Position numbers and translations under genes: made by a program. 64,000 nucleotides of DNA from Streptomyces sp. MRC013 (lineage in GTDB: Bacteria; Actinomycetota; Actinomycetes; Streptomycetales; Streptomycetaceae). The DNA lies in assembly GCF_023614235.1 (NCBI RefSeq), contig NZ_CP094264.1:5022001-5086000 (forward strand). Direction: 5' to 3'. The notes beneath the pieces were generated by a model. The model was not told where the DNA came from. It saw only the letters and a list, made by a program, of their open reading frames with translations, and ran no database searches. This document shows positions 1 to 8,095 of this stretch, one piece after another. Position 1 is the stretch's first letter; each line of letters starts with the position of its first letter.

Positions 1-59
1 TCCGGTACGCCGTGGACACCTGGGAGGCGGTGCTCGCCGCGGCGCCCGCCGGGGTGTGA
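1..59 (+). CDS. C-terminal end of an unidentified protein (partial)
   Basis: The first bases read in frame as RYAVDTWEAVLAAAPAGV followed by TGA at 57-59. The composition is that of a normal coding end in this genome. The 5' part lies outside the window and the fragment is too short to assign a family. Confidence 0.5.
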   Translation, partial: RYAVDTWEAVLAAAPAGV

Positions 60-180
60 GGAGCGGTGGCCCGCCCGCGCTCCCGGAAGGAGGCGCGACG
101 ACCCCGTCCCACCCGCCCGCGGGAGGGAGCCCCGCGGCGCGGCCCGGCCGGGCGTCCGCGCCGCGGGGCCTTCGGGGCGA

Positions 181-330
181 CCGTGCCCACGGGGTTGCCG
201 ACCGGCCGTGCGTGCGGGGTCACCGGGTCGGTGGTGCCGCGGGGCCGTCGGGGTGCCGTGCCCACGGGGTTGCCGACCGGTCGTGTGCGCGGGGTCACCG
301 GGTCGGCCGTGCCACGGAGCCGTCCGGCCG
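181..330. repeat. Two tandem copies of a 75-bp unit
   Basis: Copy one starts at 181 and copy two at 256, both opening with ccgtgcccacggggttgccg. The copies differ at about ten positions. The unit is a multiple of three, so any frame through it gives a 25-residue repeat. The surrounding stretch 60-507 contains no gene I can support. It lies downstream of the partial gene and of the minus-strand operon that ends at 508. Confidence 0.7.
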
Positions 331-507
331 GTCGTGCCGTCCGGAGGCCCGGCAGGTCCGAGGTCGCCGGGGCCGTGCGCGTGGGCCCTCCCCGTGCCGT
401 ACCGTCGCGCCGCGCCGTTGTACCGCTGCGGCCTGCGCCTCCCGCGGACCGGCCGGGAACGGGGTACTCCGCCCGGTCCTCCGCGGAGGACCGGGGAGGG
501 AGCCGCG

Positions 508-912
508 TCAGAACGCCCCGACGGCCCGCGTCAGCTCCGCGACCGCCGCCGCCACGGGCGCCGCCGGTTCGGCGAACTGCGCCAGCCGGTTCAACGCCCG
601 CCGCACCACGCCCGGTTCGGGTCCGCCCTCGTCCAGTTCCTCCCGCAGCCGGCGCAGCTCCACCCGCGGCGCCTCCTGGTCCGGCAGCGCCGCCCGGTGC
701 TCCTCCAACAGGCGCTCCACCAGCCGGATCAGCTCGTCGACCCGGACGCGCTGCTCCGTGCCGGGGGCGTGGACGGTGATGTCGCCCGCCACGGCCCGCG
801 CGTTCTGCCCGACGGCCTGGTTGACGACGCTGCTGTGCCCGCCGTACTGCTGCACGCCGTGGTTGCCGGCCGGGGACGGCTCGTGGGGAGGCCGTCGGGT
901 CTGCTCGGACAT
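508..912 (-). CDS. Small protein with N-terminal NHGV/NQAVG motif (DUF5955-like)
   Basis: A 134-residue cytosolic protein with no signal peptide or membrane segment. Residues 17-40 carry a Gly/Val-rich motif, NHGVxQxGG followed by NQAVGxxARA. The rest is charged and helical, with likely coiled-coil stretches such as VDELIRLVERLLEEH. The same motif stands at the C terminus of the product of the upstream gene, 13 bases away, so both are probably co-transcribed and may interact through it. I believe the protein resembles the streptomycete DUF5955 family, but that is from memory. Its biochemical role is unknown. Confidence 0.8.
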   Translation of the reverse strand: MSEQTRRPPHEPSPAGNHGVQQYGGHSSVVNQAVGQNARAVAGDITVHAPGTEQRVRVDELIRLVERLLEEHRAALPDQEAPRVELRRLREELDEGGPEPGVVRRALNRLAQFAEPAAPVAAAVAELTRAVGAF

Positions 913-925
913 GTTCGTTCCCCTC

Positions 926-1723
926 CTATCGTCCGGACGCGCCGCCGGACGGCCTTCCGCCGCCGGCGGTGGCCGTCGCGGTCGCTGTGGTCGCCCGGGC
1001 GCCCGTGCCGACCGCCTGGTTCCCGACGACGCTCACGCCACCCGTCTGCAGGACGCCGTGGTTGAGGATCGTCTGCGACTGCGTGCGGAAGTCGGCCGTG
1101 TCCACGCCGTGCTCCTCCAGGAAGCCGCGGACCGCGGCCAGGGCGTGCCGGTCGAGCGCGTCCAACGTGTGCCGCGCGTCCACCGGCTGGAAGTGATGGA
1201 AGTACTCGGGCCCCTGGACGGCCTCGCGGACGCTCAGCCGGGCGCCCCGGTCGAACGCGGAGTCCTCGCGGGCGGCCCGCATCTCACTGCGCAGCCGGCG
1301 CGGCCTGCGGTACTCGGCGAGGACGTCCCCCAGGCACGCCCACGGAGCCCGCCACAGGGCGCCGCCCGTACGGCGCAGCGCTCCGGGCAGCAGGGTGCGG
1401 CGGCCCGGCGCGGCGAGGGACACCGGGGGCAGCAGGTCGACCGCGTGCAGGGCGCGTCGCACCGGGCCCAGCACGTACCGCTCGCACCGCAGGTGCAGCG
1501 TCCCGTCCGCCACCGCGACGTGCAGCAGGTGGCTGGGCACCACCTCACCGCCCCACAGCGGCACATGGCTGGCCAGATAGTGCCGGGCCACCCCGTCCGG
1601 GCGCAGCGCGATCCGCCGCACGGCCTCCTCCGGCAGGCGGGTGACGGGCGGGCGCAGCGGGTCGGGCAGGAGCCGGTCGTCGCCGGCCAGTTCCCTGCCG
1701 CTGACGAACACCCGGTCCTCCAC
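926..1723 (-). CDS. Cytosolic protein or domain with C-terminal NHGV/NQAVG motif
   Basis: Read from a GTG at 1723, two bases after the stop of the upstream membrane gene, this gives 265 residues. The body is a soluble alpha/beta region that I do not recognise. Residues 221-244 carry the NHGVxQxGG...NQAVGxxARA motif, followed by a Thr/Ala repeat and a Gly-rich tail. No good ribosome site precedes the GTG. In-frame coding continues upstream of it, and a single missing base in the G/C run at about 1735-1760 would fuse it to the membrane protein. It is therefore either a coupled separate gene or, more likely, the C-terminal half of one protein of about 760 residues. Confidence 0.65.
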   Translation of the reverse strand: MEDRVFVSGRELAGDDRLLPDPLRPPVTRLPEEAVRRIALRPDGVARHYLASHVPLWGGEVVPSHLLHVAVADGTLHLRCERYVLGPVRRALHAVDLLPPVSLAAPGRRTLLPGALRRTGGALWRAPWACLGDVLAEYRRPRRLRSEMRAAREDSAFDRGARLSVREAVQGPEYFHHFQPVDARHTLDALDRHALAAVRGFLEEHGVDTADFRTQSQTILNHGVLQTGGVSVVGNQAVGTGARATTATATATAGGGRPSGGASGR

Positions 1724-1725
1724 GG

Positions 1726-3207
1726 TCAGTTCGGCCCCGCCCCGGGCCCCGGGCCCCGTGGGCGCGGGGAGCCCCCGGCCGCCTGCGCCAGCCGGTGGCG
1801 CAGCCGGGCGATGACGTCCCAGGCGTCGAAGTCCGTGACGGCCCGCTCCGACTCGGCGGGCAGCAGCGGCACGGACAGCGTCCATTCCGACTCCCGCCTG
1901 CCGTAGCCGACGAACGGCGAGAAACCGCTGTGGCAGCGGACGTTGCCCCGCTGGGCGTCGGCCACCGCCGCGATCCTGGCGGCCGCCCAGGGCTCCACCG
2001 CACCCGGCCGGGGCAGCCCGTCCGGGGCGAAGGCACCGCGCCGCAACGCACCCCGCATCCGCGCGTCGACGTCCACCTCCTCGTCGAGCACCGTCCGCAC
2101 CGCCAGCCCGACGCCCACCGCCACGGCCAGCAGCGGCGGCACGCCGTACCAGTAGCCGCCGGTCAGCCAGCGGACGACGCCCGGCAGCGGCACGGCCGAC
2201 AGCACCGCTCCCGCCGCCGCGCCCGTCACGAGCAGACCGGCGCCCGCGGCCGCCAGGCGCCACGCGGAGGGGCGCGGCAGGTGCCTGCCCCGCACGGCCG
2301 GGTATGCGACGGGGGCCGTGGACACGGCGGCCAGGAGGGACAGCGCCAGCCGGGCGAACAACAGCCACGCCGGGCCGAACAGGGCGATCACGACGTACGC
2401 CACCGTCAGCCGCCGGTCCCGCTCGCGGCGCAGCCGGCGGGCCGTCAGGCTGTGCCGCGCCACGGGGACCAGGTCGACGCCGGGCGACACGGCGACCGCC
2501 CCGAGCCGGTCCCCGAGCACCCCGTCGACCACGCTCCGGGCGAACGCCGGATCGGTGTAGGCGGCGGCGCACAGGTAGCGTGTGGCGTCCCCCGGCTCGC
2601 GGCCGGTCGCGACCGGTGCGGCCACGTCCCCGGCGGCCGGTGCGTCGTCGGCGACGGCGGTGCCGCCCCCACGGGTGCGGGCCGCCCGGCGTCCGGGGCT
2701 CGGGGCCGTGCCCGCCCCGGCGTGGACGACGGCGGTCAGAAGGCCCAGCAGGGTGCCGAAGACGAGGCCGTCGACGGCGAACAGGGCGAACGCGTCCCCG
2801 GTGTCCCGGCCGAACACGAGGACGGCCGCCGGATCGGTGAAGACCACGACCGCCCACGACACGACCGCGCCGACCAGGGACACGAGCACGCCGGTCCCGA
2901 CGGCTGCGGCGGTGCGGACCCCGCGCGCGGCGGGCGCCCGGCCCACCAGCCGGGGCACGAGCAGCACGACCCCGGCCAGCAGTACGAGGAAGGCGGTGTT
3001 GCCCCGCAGGTCGAAGACGCGCGTGGAGGGGTCGGATCCCGGCGAGGGCTCCCAGCCCTGGGCGAACAGCGCCCGGTACACCATCGCCATGCCGCCGTCG
3101 CCCCGGCCCGCCCAGGCGTCGAGCAGGGCGTCGCGCGCCCAGGGACTTCCCGCCGCCACCAGGCACGCGCACAGTAACGCGACCCTCGATCCGCCCGTCC
3201 GTCCCAT
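1726..3207 (-). CDS. Multi-span membrane protein of unknown function (possible N-terminal half of a larger protein)
   Basis: A 493-residue protein. The start MGRTGGSRVALLCACLVAAG looks like a first membrane helix. More hydrophobic segments follow, including NTAFLVLLAGVVLLVP, GVLVSLVGAVVSWAVVVF, AYVVIALFGPAWLLFARLAL and LLAVAVGVGLAV, so six or more spans are likely. Between the halves lies a cytosolic stretch with CAAAYTDPAFARSVVDG. It ends in a Gly/Pro linker just before TGA at 1726. The next gene begins two bases on in another frame, and the linker is the probable site of a frame change. It heads an operon with the two motif-bearing genes downstream. No known family is recognised. Confidence 0.7.
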   Translation of the reverse strand: MGRTGGSRVALLCACLVAAGSPWARDALLDAWAGRGDGGMAMVYRALFAQGWEPSPGSDPSTRVFDLRGNTAFLVLLAGVVLLVPRLVGRAPAARGVRTAAAVGTGVLVSLVGAVVSWAVVVFTDPAAVLVFGRDTGDAFALFAVDGLVFGTLLGLLTAVVHAGAGTAPSPGRRAARTRGGGTAVADDAPAAGDVAAPVATGREPGDATRYLCAAAYTDPAFARSVVDGVLGDRLGAVAVSPGVDLVPVARHSLTARRLRRERDRRLTVAYVVIALFGPAWLLFARLALSLLAAVSTAPVAYPAVRGRHLPRPSAWRLAAAGAGLLVTGAAAGAVLSAVPLPGVVRWLTGGYWYGVPPLLAVAVGVGLAVRTVLDEEVDVDARMRGALRRGAFAPDGLPRPGAVEPWAAARIAAVADAQRGNVRCHSGFSPFVGYGRRESEWTLSVPLLPAESERAVTDFDAWDVIARLRHRLAQAAGGSPRPRGPGPGAGPN

Positions 3208-3322
3208 GGGACCCCCCGCAGAAGTCGTGGATCCGTACTCTAGGAAGCCCGGAACGGCGTGTCAGCAGAACGGACGACACCGATCGCACGGAAGTGCCCG
3301 CCACCGCCCCCGCCGGGGCGGT

Positions 3323-3688
3323 TCAGCCGCCCGCCGCCCCACCCGGACGCAACTCCGGGTGCCGTTCGGCGAGCCGGTCCGGGGCCGCCTGCCGCCAGGA
3401 GTCGACCAGGATGTCCCGCAGCTCGTCCATGCCCTCCAGGGCGGCGAGCCGCACCCGCACCCACGCCGAACCGGCCTCGTGCGGCGGGACCCAGAACTTC
3501 TCCGGCTCGGCCGCGATGAGCTCGGTGCGCTCATGCCGGGGACAGCGCACGGCGAACGACGTCCGGTCGTCGGGGACCGTCACGTACATCTTCCCCGCCA
3601 CGCGGAACGTGGGCATGCTCCACGCCTCCTTCTCCACCGTCTCGGGGAGGGAGAGGGCGATGCGGCGGACGTCCTCGTCGTCGATCAT
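3323..3688 (-). CDS. MmcQ/YjbR-family protein
   Basis: About 121 residues from the ATG at 3688 (MIDDEDVRRIALSLPET). The features fit the YjbR fold: an opening helix with LPETVEKEAW, then FRVAGKMYVTVPDD, and later PEKFWVPPHEAGSAWVRVRL. Family members are small cytosolic proteins with a CyaY-like fold, often labelled DNA-binding without strong evidence. An in-frame GTG ten codons upstream is possible, but conservation begins at MIDDED. It stands alone, head to head with the membrane-protein operon's upstream side and the methyltransferase. Confidence 0.85.
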   Translation of the reverse strand: MIDDEDVRRIALSLPETVEKEAWSMPTFRVAGKMYVTVPDDRTSFAVRCPRHERTELIAAEPEKFWVPPHEAGSAWVRVRLAALEGMDELRDILVDSWRQAAPDRLAERHPELRPGGAAGG

Positions 3689-3932
3689 GCCCGCCACGGT
3701 AGACGGCACCACTGACATCGACGCCGGCCGGCCCCCCGGCCCCCGGGTGGCCGCGGCCCCGCCGCTGACCGGCGTCCCGCGGGGTGCCCCGTGCCGCCCC
3801 GTCCGGCCGCCGGGACCCGCTCGGCGCCCGCGGCGCCCCTGGCCGGGCGCCCCTCCGCACCGGTACGGTCTGGCCCACCCGATCAGGGGCCCGCCGCGCC
3901 GGCGCGGGCCCGGCCGACAGGGAGGTGGTGCG

Positions 3933-4577
3933 GTGAGCCGGGTACCACGGGAGGGCGGCGGGTCCGCCGCGGAGGTCTTCGACGAGGTGGGCGCGCGCTA
4001 CGAGGAGGTCTTCGCCGACGTGCCGGGCCAACTGGCCGCGCTGGACTGGCTCGTCGGCCTCCTGCCGCCCGGGGCGCGCGTGCTGGACGTGGGCAGCGGC
4101 ACCGGACGCCCCGCGGCCGAGCGGCTGGTGCGGGCCGGGTGCGACGTCACCGGGATCGACGTGTCGGCCGAGATGGTGCGGGTCGCGCGGGAGCGGGTGC
4201 CCGGCGCCCGTTTCGAACAGGCCGACGTGCGGACCTTCGAGGCGCCCGGGGACGGGTACGACGCGGTGTGCGCCTTCTTCCCGCTGCTGGTCATGGATCA
4301 GCCCGAGGTGGCGCGGTCCCTGGCGCGGACGGCGTCCTGGGTGGCGCCGGGCGGGGCGCTCGCACTGGCCACGGTGCCCGGTGACATCCGCGGTCTGGAC
4401 ATCGTGTGGATGGGCCACCGGGTCACGGTCAGCAGCCTGTCCGTGGAGGACCACCTGCGGCTGCTGGCGGACGCGGGGCTCGACGTCGTCCACCACCACA
4501 CGGCGGTGTACCGCCCGCACGGGCCGGACGCGGAACCGGAGGAACACCTGTACGTCCACGCCCGGCGCCCGGCCTGA
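3933..4577 (+). CDS. Class I SAM-dependent methyltransferase
   Basis: A 214-residue cytosolic enzyme with a complete class I fold. Motif I is VLDVGSGTGRPAAERL, the acidic end of strand beta-2 is VTGIDVSAEMV, and FEQADVRTFEAP marks the adenine-binding region. The substrate cannot be told from sequence. The start is GTG at 3933 because GGAGG lies seven bases upstream (3921-3925); longer in-frame readings upstream lack a ribosome site. It converges on the GapB-type gene, with a strong hairpin between them. Confidence 0.85.
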   Translation: MSRVPREGGGSAAEVFDEVGARYEEVFADVPGQLAALDWLVGLLPPGARVLDVGSGTGRPAAERLVRAGCDVTGIDVSAEMVRVARERVPGARFEQADVRTFEAPGDGYDAVCAFFPLLVMDQPEVARSLARTASWVAPGGALALATVPGDIRGLDIVWMGHRVTVSSLSVEDHLRLLADAGLDVVHHHTAVYRPHGPDAEPEEHLYVHARRPA

Positions 4578-4585
4578 CGGACGGG

Positions 4586-4625
4586 CCCCGCCCCGCCGTC
4601 CGGAGGACCGGGTGGCGGGGCGGGG
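4586..4625. terminator. Bidirectional terminator hairpin
   Basis: A perfect 12-bp stem pairs 4586-4597 (ccccgccccgcc) with 4614-4625, with a 16-base loop that can itself pair. It sits between two convergent genes, nine bases after the methyltransferase stop. There is no U tract, as is usual in high-GC actinobacteria. Confidence 0.65.
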
Positions 4626-4662
4626 GGCGCGGGCGGGCGGGTGGCCGACGGTCGTGGACCGG

Positions 4663-6108
4663 TCAGACCGCCGGGGCCGGGTAGGTCGGGTACTCCACGC
4701 CGGAGACGTGCTGGACGACGCGGATGACCTGGCAGGAGTAGCCGAACTCGTTGTCGTACCAGAGGTAGAGGATGGCGCTGTCGCCGTCGACCTTGGTGGC
4801 GCCGGCGTCGACGATCGACGCGTGGCGCGAGCCGATGAAGTCGCTCGACACCGCGTCGGGGGCGGTGATGAAGTCGATCTGGCGCTTCAGCGGCGAGGTC
4901 AGCGACACGTTGCGGAGGTAGTCGAGGACCTCCTCGCGGGTGGCCTCGCGGCCGAGGCGCAGGGAGAGGATCGCGATCGAGACGTCCGGGACGGGGACGC
5001 GGATCGAACTGCCGGTGATGGGCGCCTTGAGGTCCGGCAGCGCCTTCGCGACGGCGGAGGCGGCGCCGGTCTCGGTGATGACCATGTTGAGCGGCGCGGA
5101 GCGGCCGCGGCGGTCGGCCTTGTGGTAGTTGTCCAGCAGGTTCTGGTCGTTGGTGAACGAGTGGACGGTCTCCACGTGGCCGCGCAGGACGCCGTACTCG
5201 TCCGCCATCGCCTTCAGCGGCGGGACGATCGCGTTGGTGGTGCACGACGCGCAGGACAGGATCTTCTCGTCCGGCTTGATGGTGTCGTGGTTCACACCGT
5301 GGACGATGTTCGGGACGTCGCCCTTGCCCGGCGCGGTCAGGACGACCTTGGCGACGCCCGGGCGCAGGTGCTTGGACAGGCCCTCGCGGTCGCGCCACTT
5401 GCCGGTGTTGTCGATGAGGATGGCGTCCTTGATGCCGTACGCCGTGTAGTCGACCTCCGACGGGTCGCCGGCGTAGATCACCTTGATCTCGTTGCCGTTG
5501 GCGACGATCGTGCTGTTCGCCTCGTCGACGGTGATCGTGCCCTGGAACTGGCCGTGGATGGAGTCCCGGCGCAGCAGCGAGGCGCGCTTGACGATGTCCA
5601 TGTCACCGCCGCGGCGGACCACGATGGCCCGCAGCCGCAGTCCGTTGCCCGAGCCGGTCTTCTCGATGAGCAGGCGGGCGACGAGGCGGCCTATGCGGCC
5701 GAAGCCGTACAGGACGACGTCGCGGGGCTCGCGGCGCTCGACCTTGTCGGCACCGGTCGCGCCCGCGACGGCCTCGGCGGTGAACTCCTCGATCGACAGG
5801 CCGCGGCTGTCGGCCCTGTACGTCGCGGCGAGCATGCCGATGTCGATCTGCGAGGGGCCCAGGTCGAGCGTGGTGAGGGCCTGCAGGAACGGGAGCGTCT
5901 CGGTGACCGACAGCTCCTCGCCGGCGATCTGCCGGGCGAATCGGTGGGTCTTGAGGATGCTGACCACCGACTTGTTCACCAAGGAGCGGCTGTGCAGCAG
6001 GACGGTGACGTCCCGTTCCCGATACAGCTTCCCGATCATCGGGATCATCGACTCCGCGATCTCCTCGCGGTTCTTCCAGTTAGTGAACGAGTCGTCTTTG
6101 ACAGTCAC
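4663..6108 (-). CDS. gapB: Glyceraldehyde-3-phosphate dehydrogenase, long GapB type
   Basis: A 481-residue cytosolic enzyme of central carbon metabolism. An N-terminal extension of about 125 residues precedes the Rossmann domain (VVLYGFGRIGRLVARLL). The catalytic domain contains the active-site SCASCTTN and the conserved WYDNEFGYSCQV near the end. Ordinary GAPDH is about 335 residues. The extension and length match the Corynebacterium GapB type, which runs mainly in the gluconeogenic direction and is NADP-tolerant. The direction here is inferred. The start is GTG at 6108. It is divergent from nsrR, and its promoter region contains an NsrR-like operator, so it may be induced by nitric oxide. 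Confidence 0.9.
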   Translation of the reverse strand: MTVKDDSFTNWKNREEIAESMIPMIGKLYRERDVTVLLHSRSLVNKSVVSILKTHRFARQIAGEELSVTETLPFLQALTTLDLGPSQIDIGMLAATYRADSRGLSIEEFTAEAVAGATGADKVERREPRDVVLYGFGRIGRLVARLLIEKTGSGNGLRLRAIVVRRGGDMDIVKRASLLRRDSIHGQFQGTITVDEANSTIVANGNEIKVIYAGDPSEVDYTAYGIKDAILIDNTGKWRDREGLSKHLRPGVAKVVLTAPGKGDVPNIVHGVNHDTIKPDEKILSCASCTTNAIVPPLKAMADEYGVLRGHVETVHSFTNDQNLLDNYHKADRRGRSAPLNMVITETGAASAVAKALPDLKAPITGSSIRVPVPDVSIAILSLRLGREATREEVLDYLRNVSLTSPLKRQIDFITAPDAVSSDFIGSRHASIVDAGATKVDGDSAILYLWYDNEFGYSCQVIRVVQHVSGVEYPTYPAPAV

Positions 6109-6136
6109 AGGCTTATCTTTCGAGCTAGGCGGTGCT

Positions 6137-6159
6137 CATATGCTAACCACATGCCGGTT
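6137..6159. promoter_or_regulatory. Candidate NsrR operator in the gapB promoter
   Basis: A 23-bp element that matches the element upstream of nsrR at 14 of 23 positions, including the run CACATGC and the ending GTT. On the minus strand a -10-like TAGCAT overlaps it, with TTGAAT about 19 bases upstream as a possible -35, so a bound repressor would block gapB transcription. The operator role is inferred. Confidence 0.5.
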
Positions 6160-6262
6160 TGATCATTCAATCGGCTGGTTGGAGGAGTCCTCGGAGGAGG
6201 CGAAAAGGGCCGGAAGTCGTCCTCGGCCCCGCGCGCCCGGCCGCACGGAGCCCCCCACCCTG

Positions 6263-6285
6263 AATGCGTACATCACATGCGTGTT
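6263..6285. promoter_or_regulatory. Candidate NsrR operator upstream of nsrR
   Basis: A 23-bp imperfect inverted repeat, ending 17 bases before the nsrR start. On the minus strand it opens AACACGCATGTG. That resembles, from memory, the published S. coelicolor NsrR site at hmpA1, which opens AACACG and also has 11-1-11 symmetry. A -10-like TAGCGT follows at 6289, so the position fits autorepression. Confidence 0.6.
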
Positions 6286-6302
6286 TGCTAGCGTCGCGGG
6301 AC

Positions 6303-6747
6303 GTGAGGCTGACGAAGTTCACCGACCTGGCGCTGCGCGCCGTCATGTGGCTCGCCGTCTTCGAGGGGGACGGAGCGCCGACCACCCGCGAGGTGGCCGA
6401 AGCGGTGGGCGTGCCCGCCGCCCACATGGCGAAGGCGGTCACCCGGCTCAGGCGCCTGGGCGTGCTGGAGGGCCCGCCGGGGGCGCGGCGGCGGCCTGGC
6501 GCTGACCGCCCTCGGGCGGGGAGCGTCGATCGGCTGGCTGGTCAGGGAGTTGGAGGGGGACCGGGAAGTCGTCGCCTGTGAAGGCGGGGAGCCCTGCCCG
6601 CTCCGCGCCGCGTGTCGGCTGCGCTCCGCGCTGCGCGAGGCGCGGGAGGCCTTCTACGCCGCGCTCGGCCCGCTGACCGCGGCCGATCTGGTGTCCCCGC
6701 CCACCGGGCCGGTCCTCGTCGGCCTCGTCGGCCGCCGCCCCGCGTGA
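6303..6747 (+). CDS. nsrR: NsrR-type Rrf2 nitric-oxide-sensing repressor (apparent frameshift)
   Basis: From GTG at 6303 the protein opens VRLTKFTDLALRAVMWLAV, a typical Rrf2 winged helix. It continues through TTREVAEAVGVPAAHMAKAV, the recognition-helix region. The reading frame then breaks at the G5 run 6479-6483. Removing one G restores a continuous protein of about 147 residues. The restored part contains CEGGEPCPLRAAC, the C-x5-C-x5-C ligand set of NsrR, which holds an iron-sulphur cluster that reacts with nitric oxide. Location beside flavohaemoglobin and the operators supports the call. The frame change is probably a sequence error; if real, the repressor is lost and its targets would be constitutive. 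Confidence 0.82.
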
Positions 6748-6801
6748 CCCGCTCCGGCGCTCTTCCCGCGGAACCCGGGCAGGCCCCTCGCCCTCTCCCT
6801 G

Positions 6802-6824
6802 GATGCGAAGATCCTTTACCTGTT
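6802..6824. promoter_or_regulatory. Candidate NsrR operator upstream of hmp
   Basis: A 23-bp element beginning GATGCG and ending CTGTT, 13 bases before the hmp start. It shares 15 of 23 positions with the nsrR element, including ATGCG, ATC and TGTT. It also covers the likely -10 region. The operator role is inferred from this similarity and from the known NsrR-hmp link. Confidence 0.5.
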
Positions 6825-6837
6825 CGAGGAGTCACCC

Positions 6838-8031
6838 ATGCTGTCCGAGCAGTCCGCCCCGGTCGTCCGCGCCACCCTGCCCGCAGTCGGTGCCGCCATC
6901 GGCGAGATCGCCGAACTGTTCTACAAGAAGCTGTTCGCCGACCGGCCCGAGCTGCTGCGGGACCTGTTCAACCGCGGCAACCAGGCCAACGGCGAGCAGC
7001 GGAAGGCACTCGCCGGTTCCATCGCCGCCTTCGCCGGCCTGCTCCTCGAACGCCCCGGTGACCGCCCCGACGCGATGCTCGCCCGCATCGCCCACAAGCA
7101 CGCCTCGCTCGGCGTCACCCCCGAGCAGTACCACCTCGTCCACCGGCACCTCTTCTCCGCCATCGCCGACGTCCTCGGCGACGCCGTCACCGAGGAGGTG
7201 GCCGCCGCCTGGGACGAGGTCTACTGGCTGATGGCCAACGCGCTCATCGCCCTGGAGACCGGGCTCCACCGGGAGGCCGGCGCCCCCGACGGCCGGACCT
7301 GGCGGCCGATGGAGGTCGTCGGCCGGTCCGAGGAGACCGCCGACGCGGCGTCCTTCACCCTGCGCCCCGCCGACGGCGCCCCCGCCGGCCCCTTCCGCCC
7401 GGGCCAGTACGTCAGCGTCCGCGTCGAACTCCCCGACGGCGCCCGCCAGATACGCCAGTACAGCCTCTCCCGGGCCCCCGGCGCCGCCGACTGGCGGATC
7501 ACCGTCAAGCGGGTCCGCGGCGGCGCCGGACCCGAAGGGGAGGTCTCCTCGCGGCTGCACGGGCACGTCCGCCCCGGTGACGTCCTCGACGTCTCCGCGG
7601 CGTTCGGCGACCTCGTACTGCCGGAGGGCGACGGGCCGCTGCTGCTCGTGTCCGCCGGCATCGGCTGCACGCCGATGCTGTCCCTGCTCCACCACCTCGC
7701 CGCCGAGCGGGCCGCCCGCCCGGTGATCGCGGTCCACGCCGACCGCACGCCCGCCGACCACGTCCACCGGGAGGAGCACCGCCGCCTCGTCCGGGAGTTG
7801 CCCGACGGTCGGATGCACCTGTGGTACGAGGAGCCGGGCGACGACGCGGAGGCGTCCCGCGGCCTGGTCGACGTGGACGCGCTCGACCTGCCGGAGGGCC
7901 TCACCGCCTACCTGTGCGGCTCGCTGCCGTTCATGCGCGCCGTGCGCGGCGGGCTCCTGCGCCGCGGCGTGCCCGCCCGGGCCGTCCACTACGAGGTGTT
8001 CGGCCCCGACCTGTGGCTCGGCCGGGACTGA
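6838..8031 (+). CDS. hmp: Flavohaemoglobin (nitric oxide dioxygenase)
   Basis: A 397-residue cytosolic enzyme that oxidises nitric oxide to nitrate with O2 and NAD(P)H. Residues 1-135 are a globin domain with the proximal-helix region IAHKHASLGVTPEQYHLV. An FAD domain follows (RQIRQYSLSRAP). The C-terminal NAD domain has LLLVSAGIGCTPMLSLL and ends HYEVFGPDLW. The length is normal for the family. GAGGAG at 6825-6830 precedes the ATG. It follows nsrR, matching the nsrR-hmpA arrangement of other streptomycetes, so NsrR repression relieved by nitric oxide is expected. Confidence 0.95.
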   Translation: MLSEQSAPVVRATLPAVGAAIGEIAELFYKKLFADRPELLRDLFNRGNQANGEQRKALAGSIAAFAGLLLERPGDRPDAMLARIAHKHASLGVTPEQYHLVHRHLFSAIADVLGDAVTEEVAAAWDEVYWLMANALIALETGLHREAGAPDGRTWRPMEVVGRSEETADAASFTLRPADGAPAGPFRPGQYVSVRVELPDGARQIRQYSLSRAPGAADWRITVKRVRGGAGPEGEVSSRLHGHVRPGDVLDVSAAFGDLVLPEGDGPLLLVSAGIGCTPMLSLLHHLAAERAARPVIAVHADRTPADHVHREEHRRLVRELPDGRMHLWYEEPGDDAEASRGLVDVDALDLPEGLTAYLCGSLPFMRAVRGGLLRRGVPARAVHYEVFGPDLWLGRD

Positions 8032-8095
8032 ACCGCCCCGCCCCGGGTGCCCGGCCCGGCGGTCCGCCCCGCGGCGGGCCGCCGGAGCGGACGGT

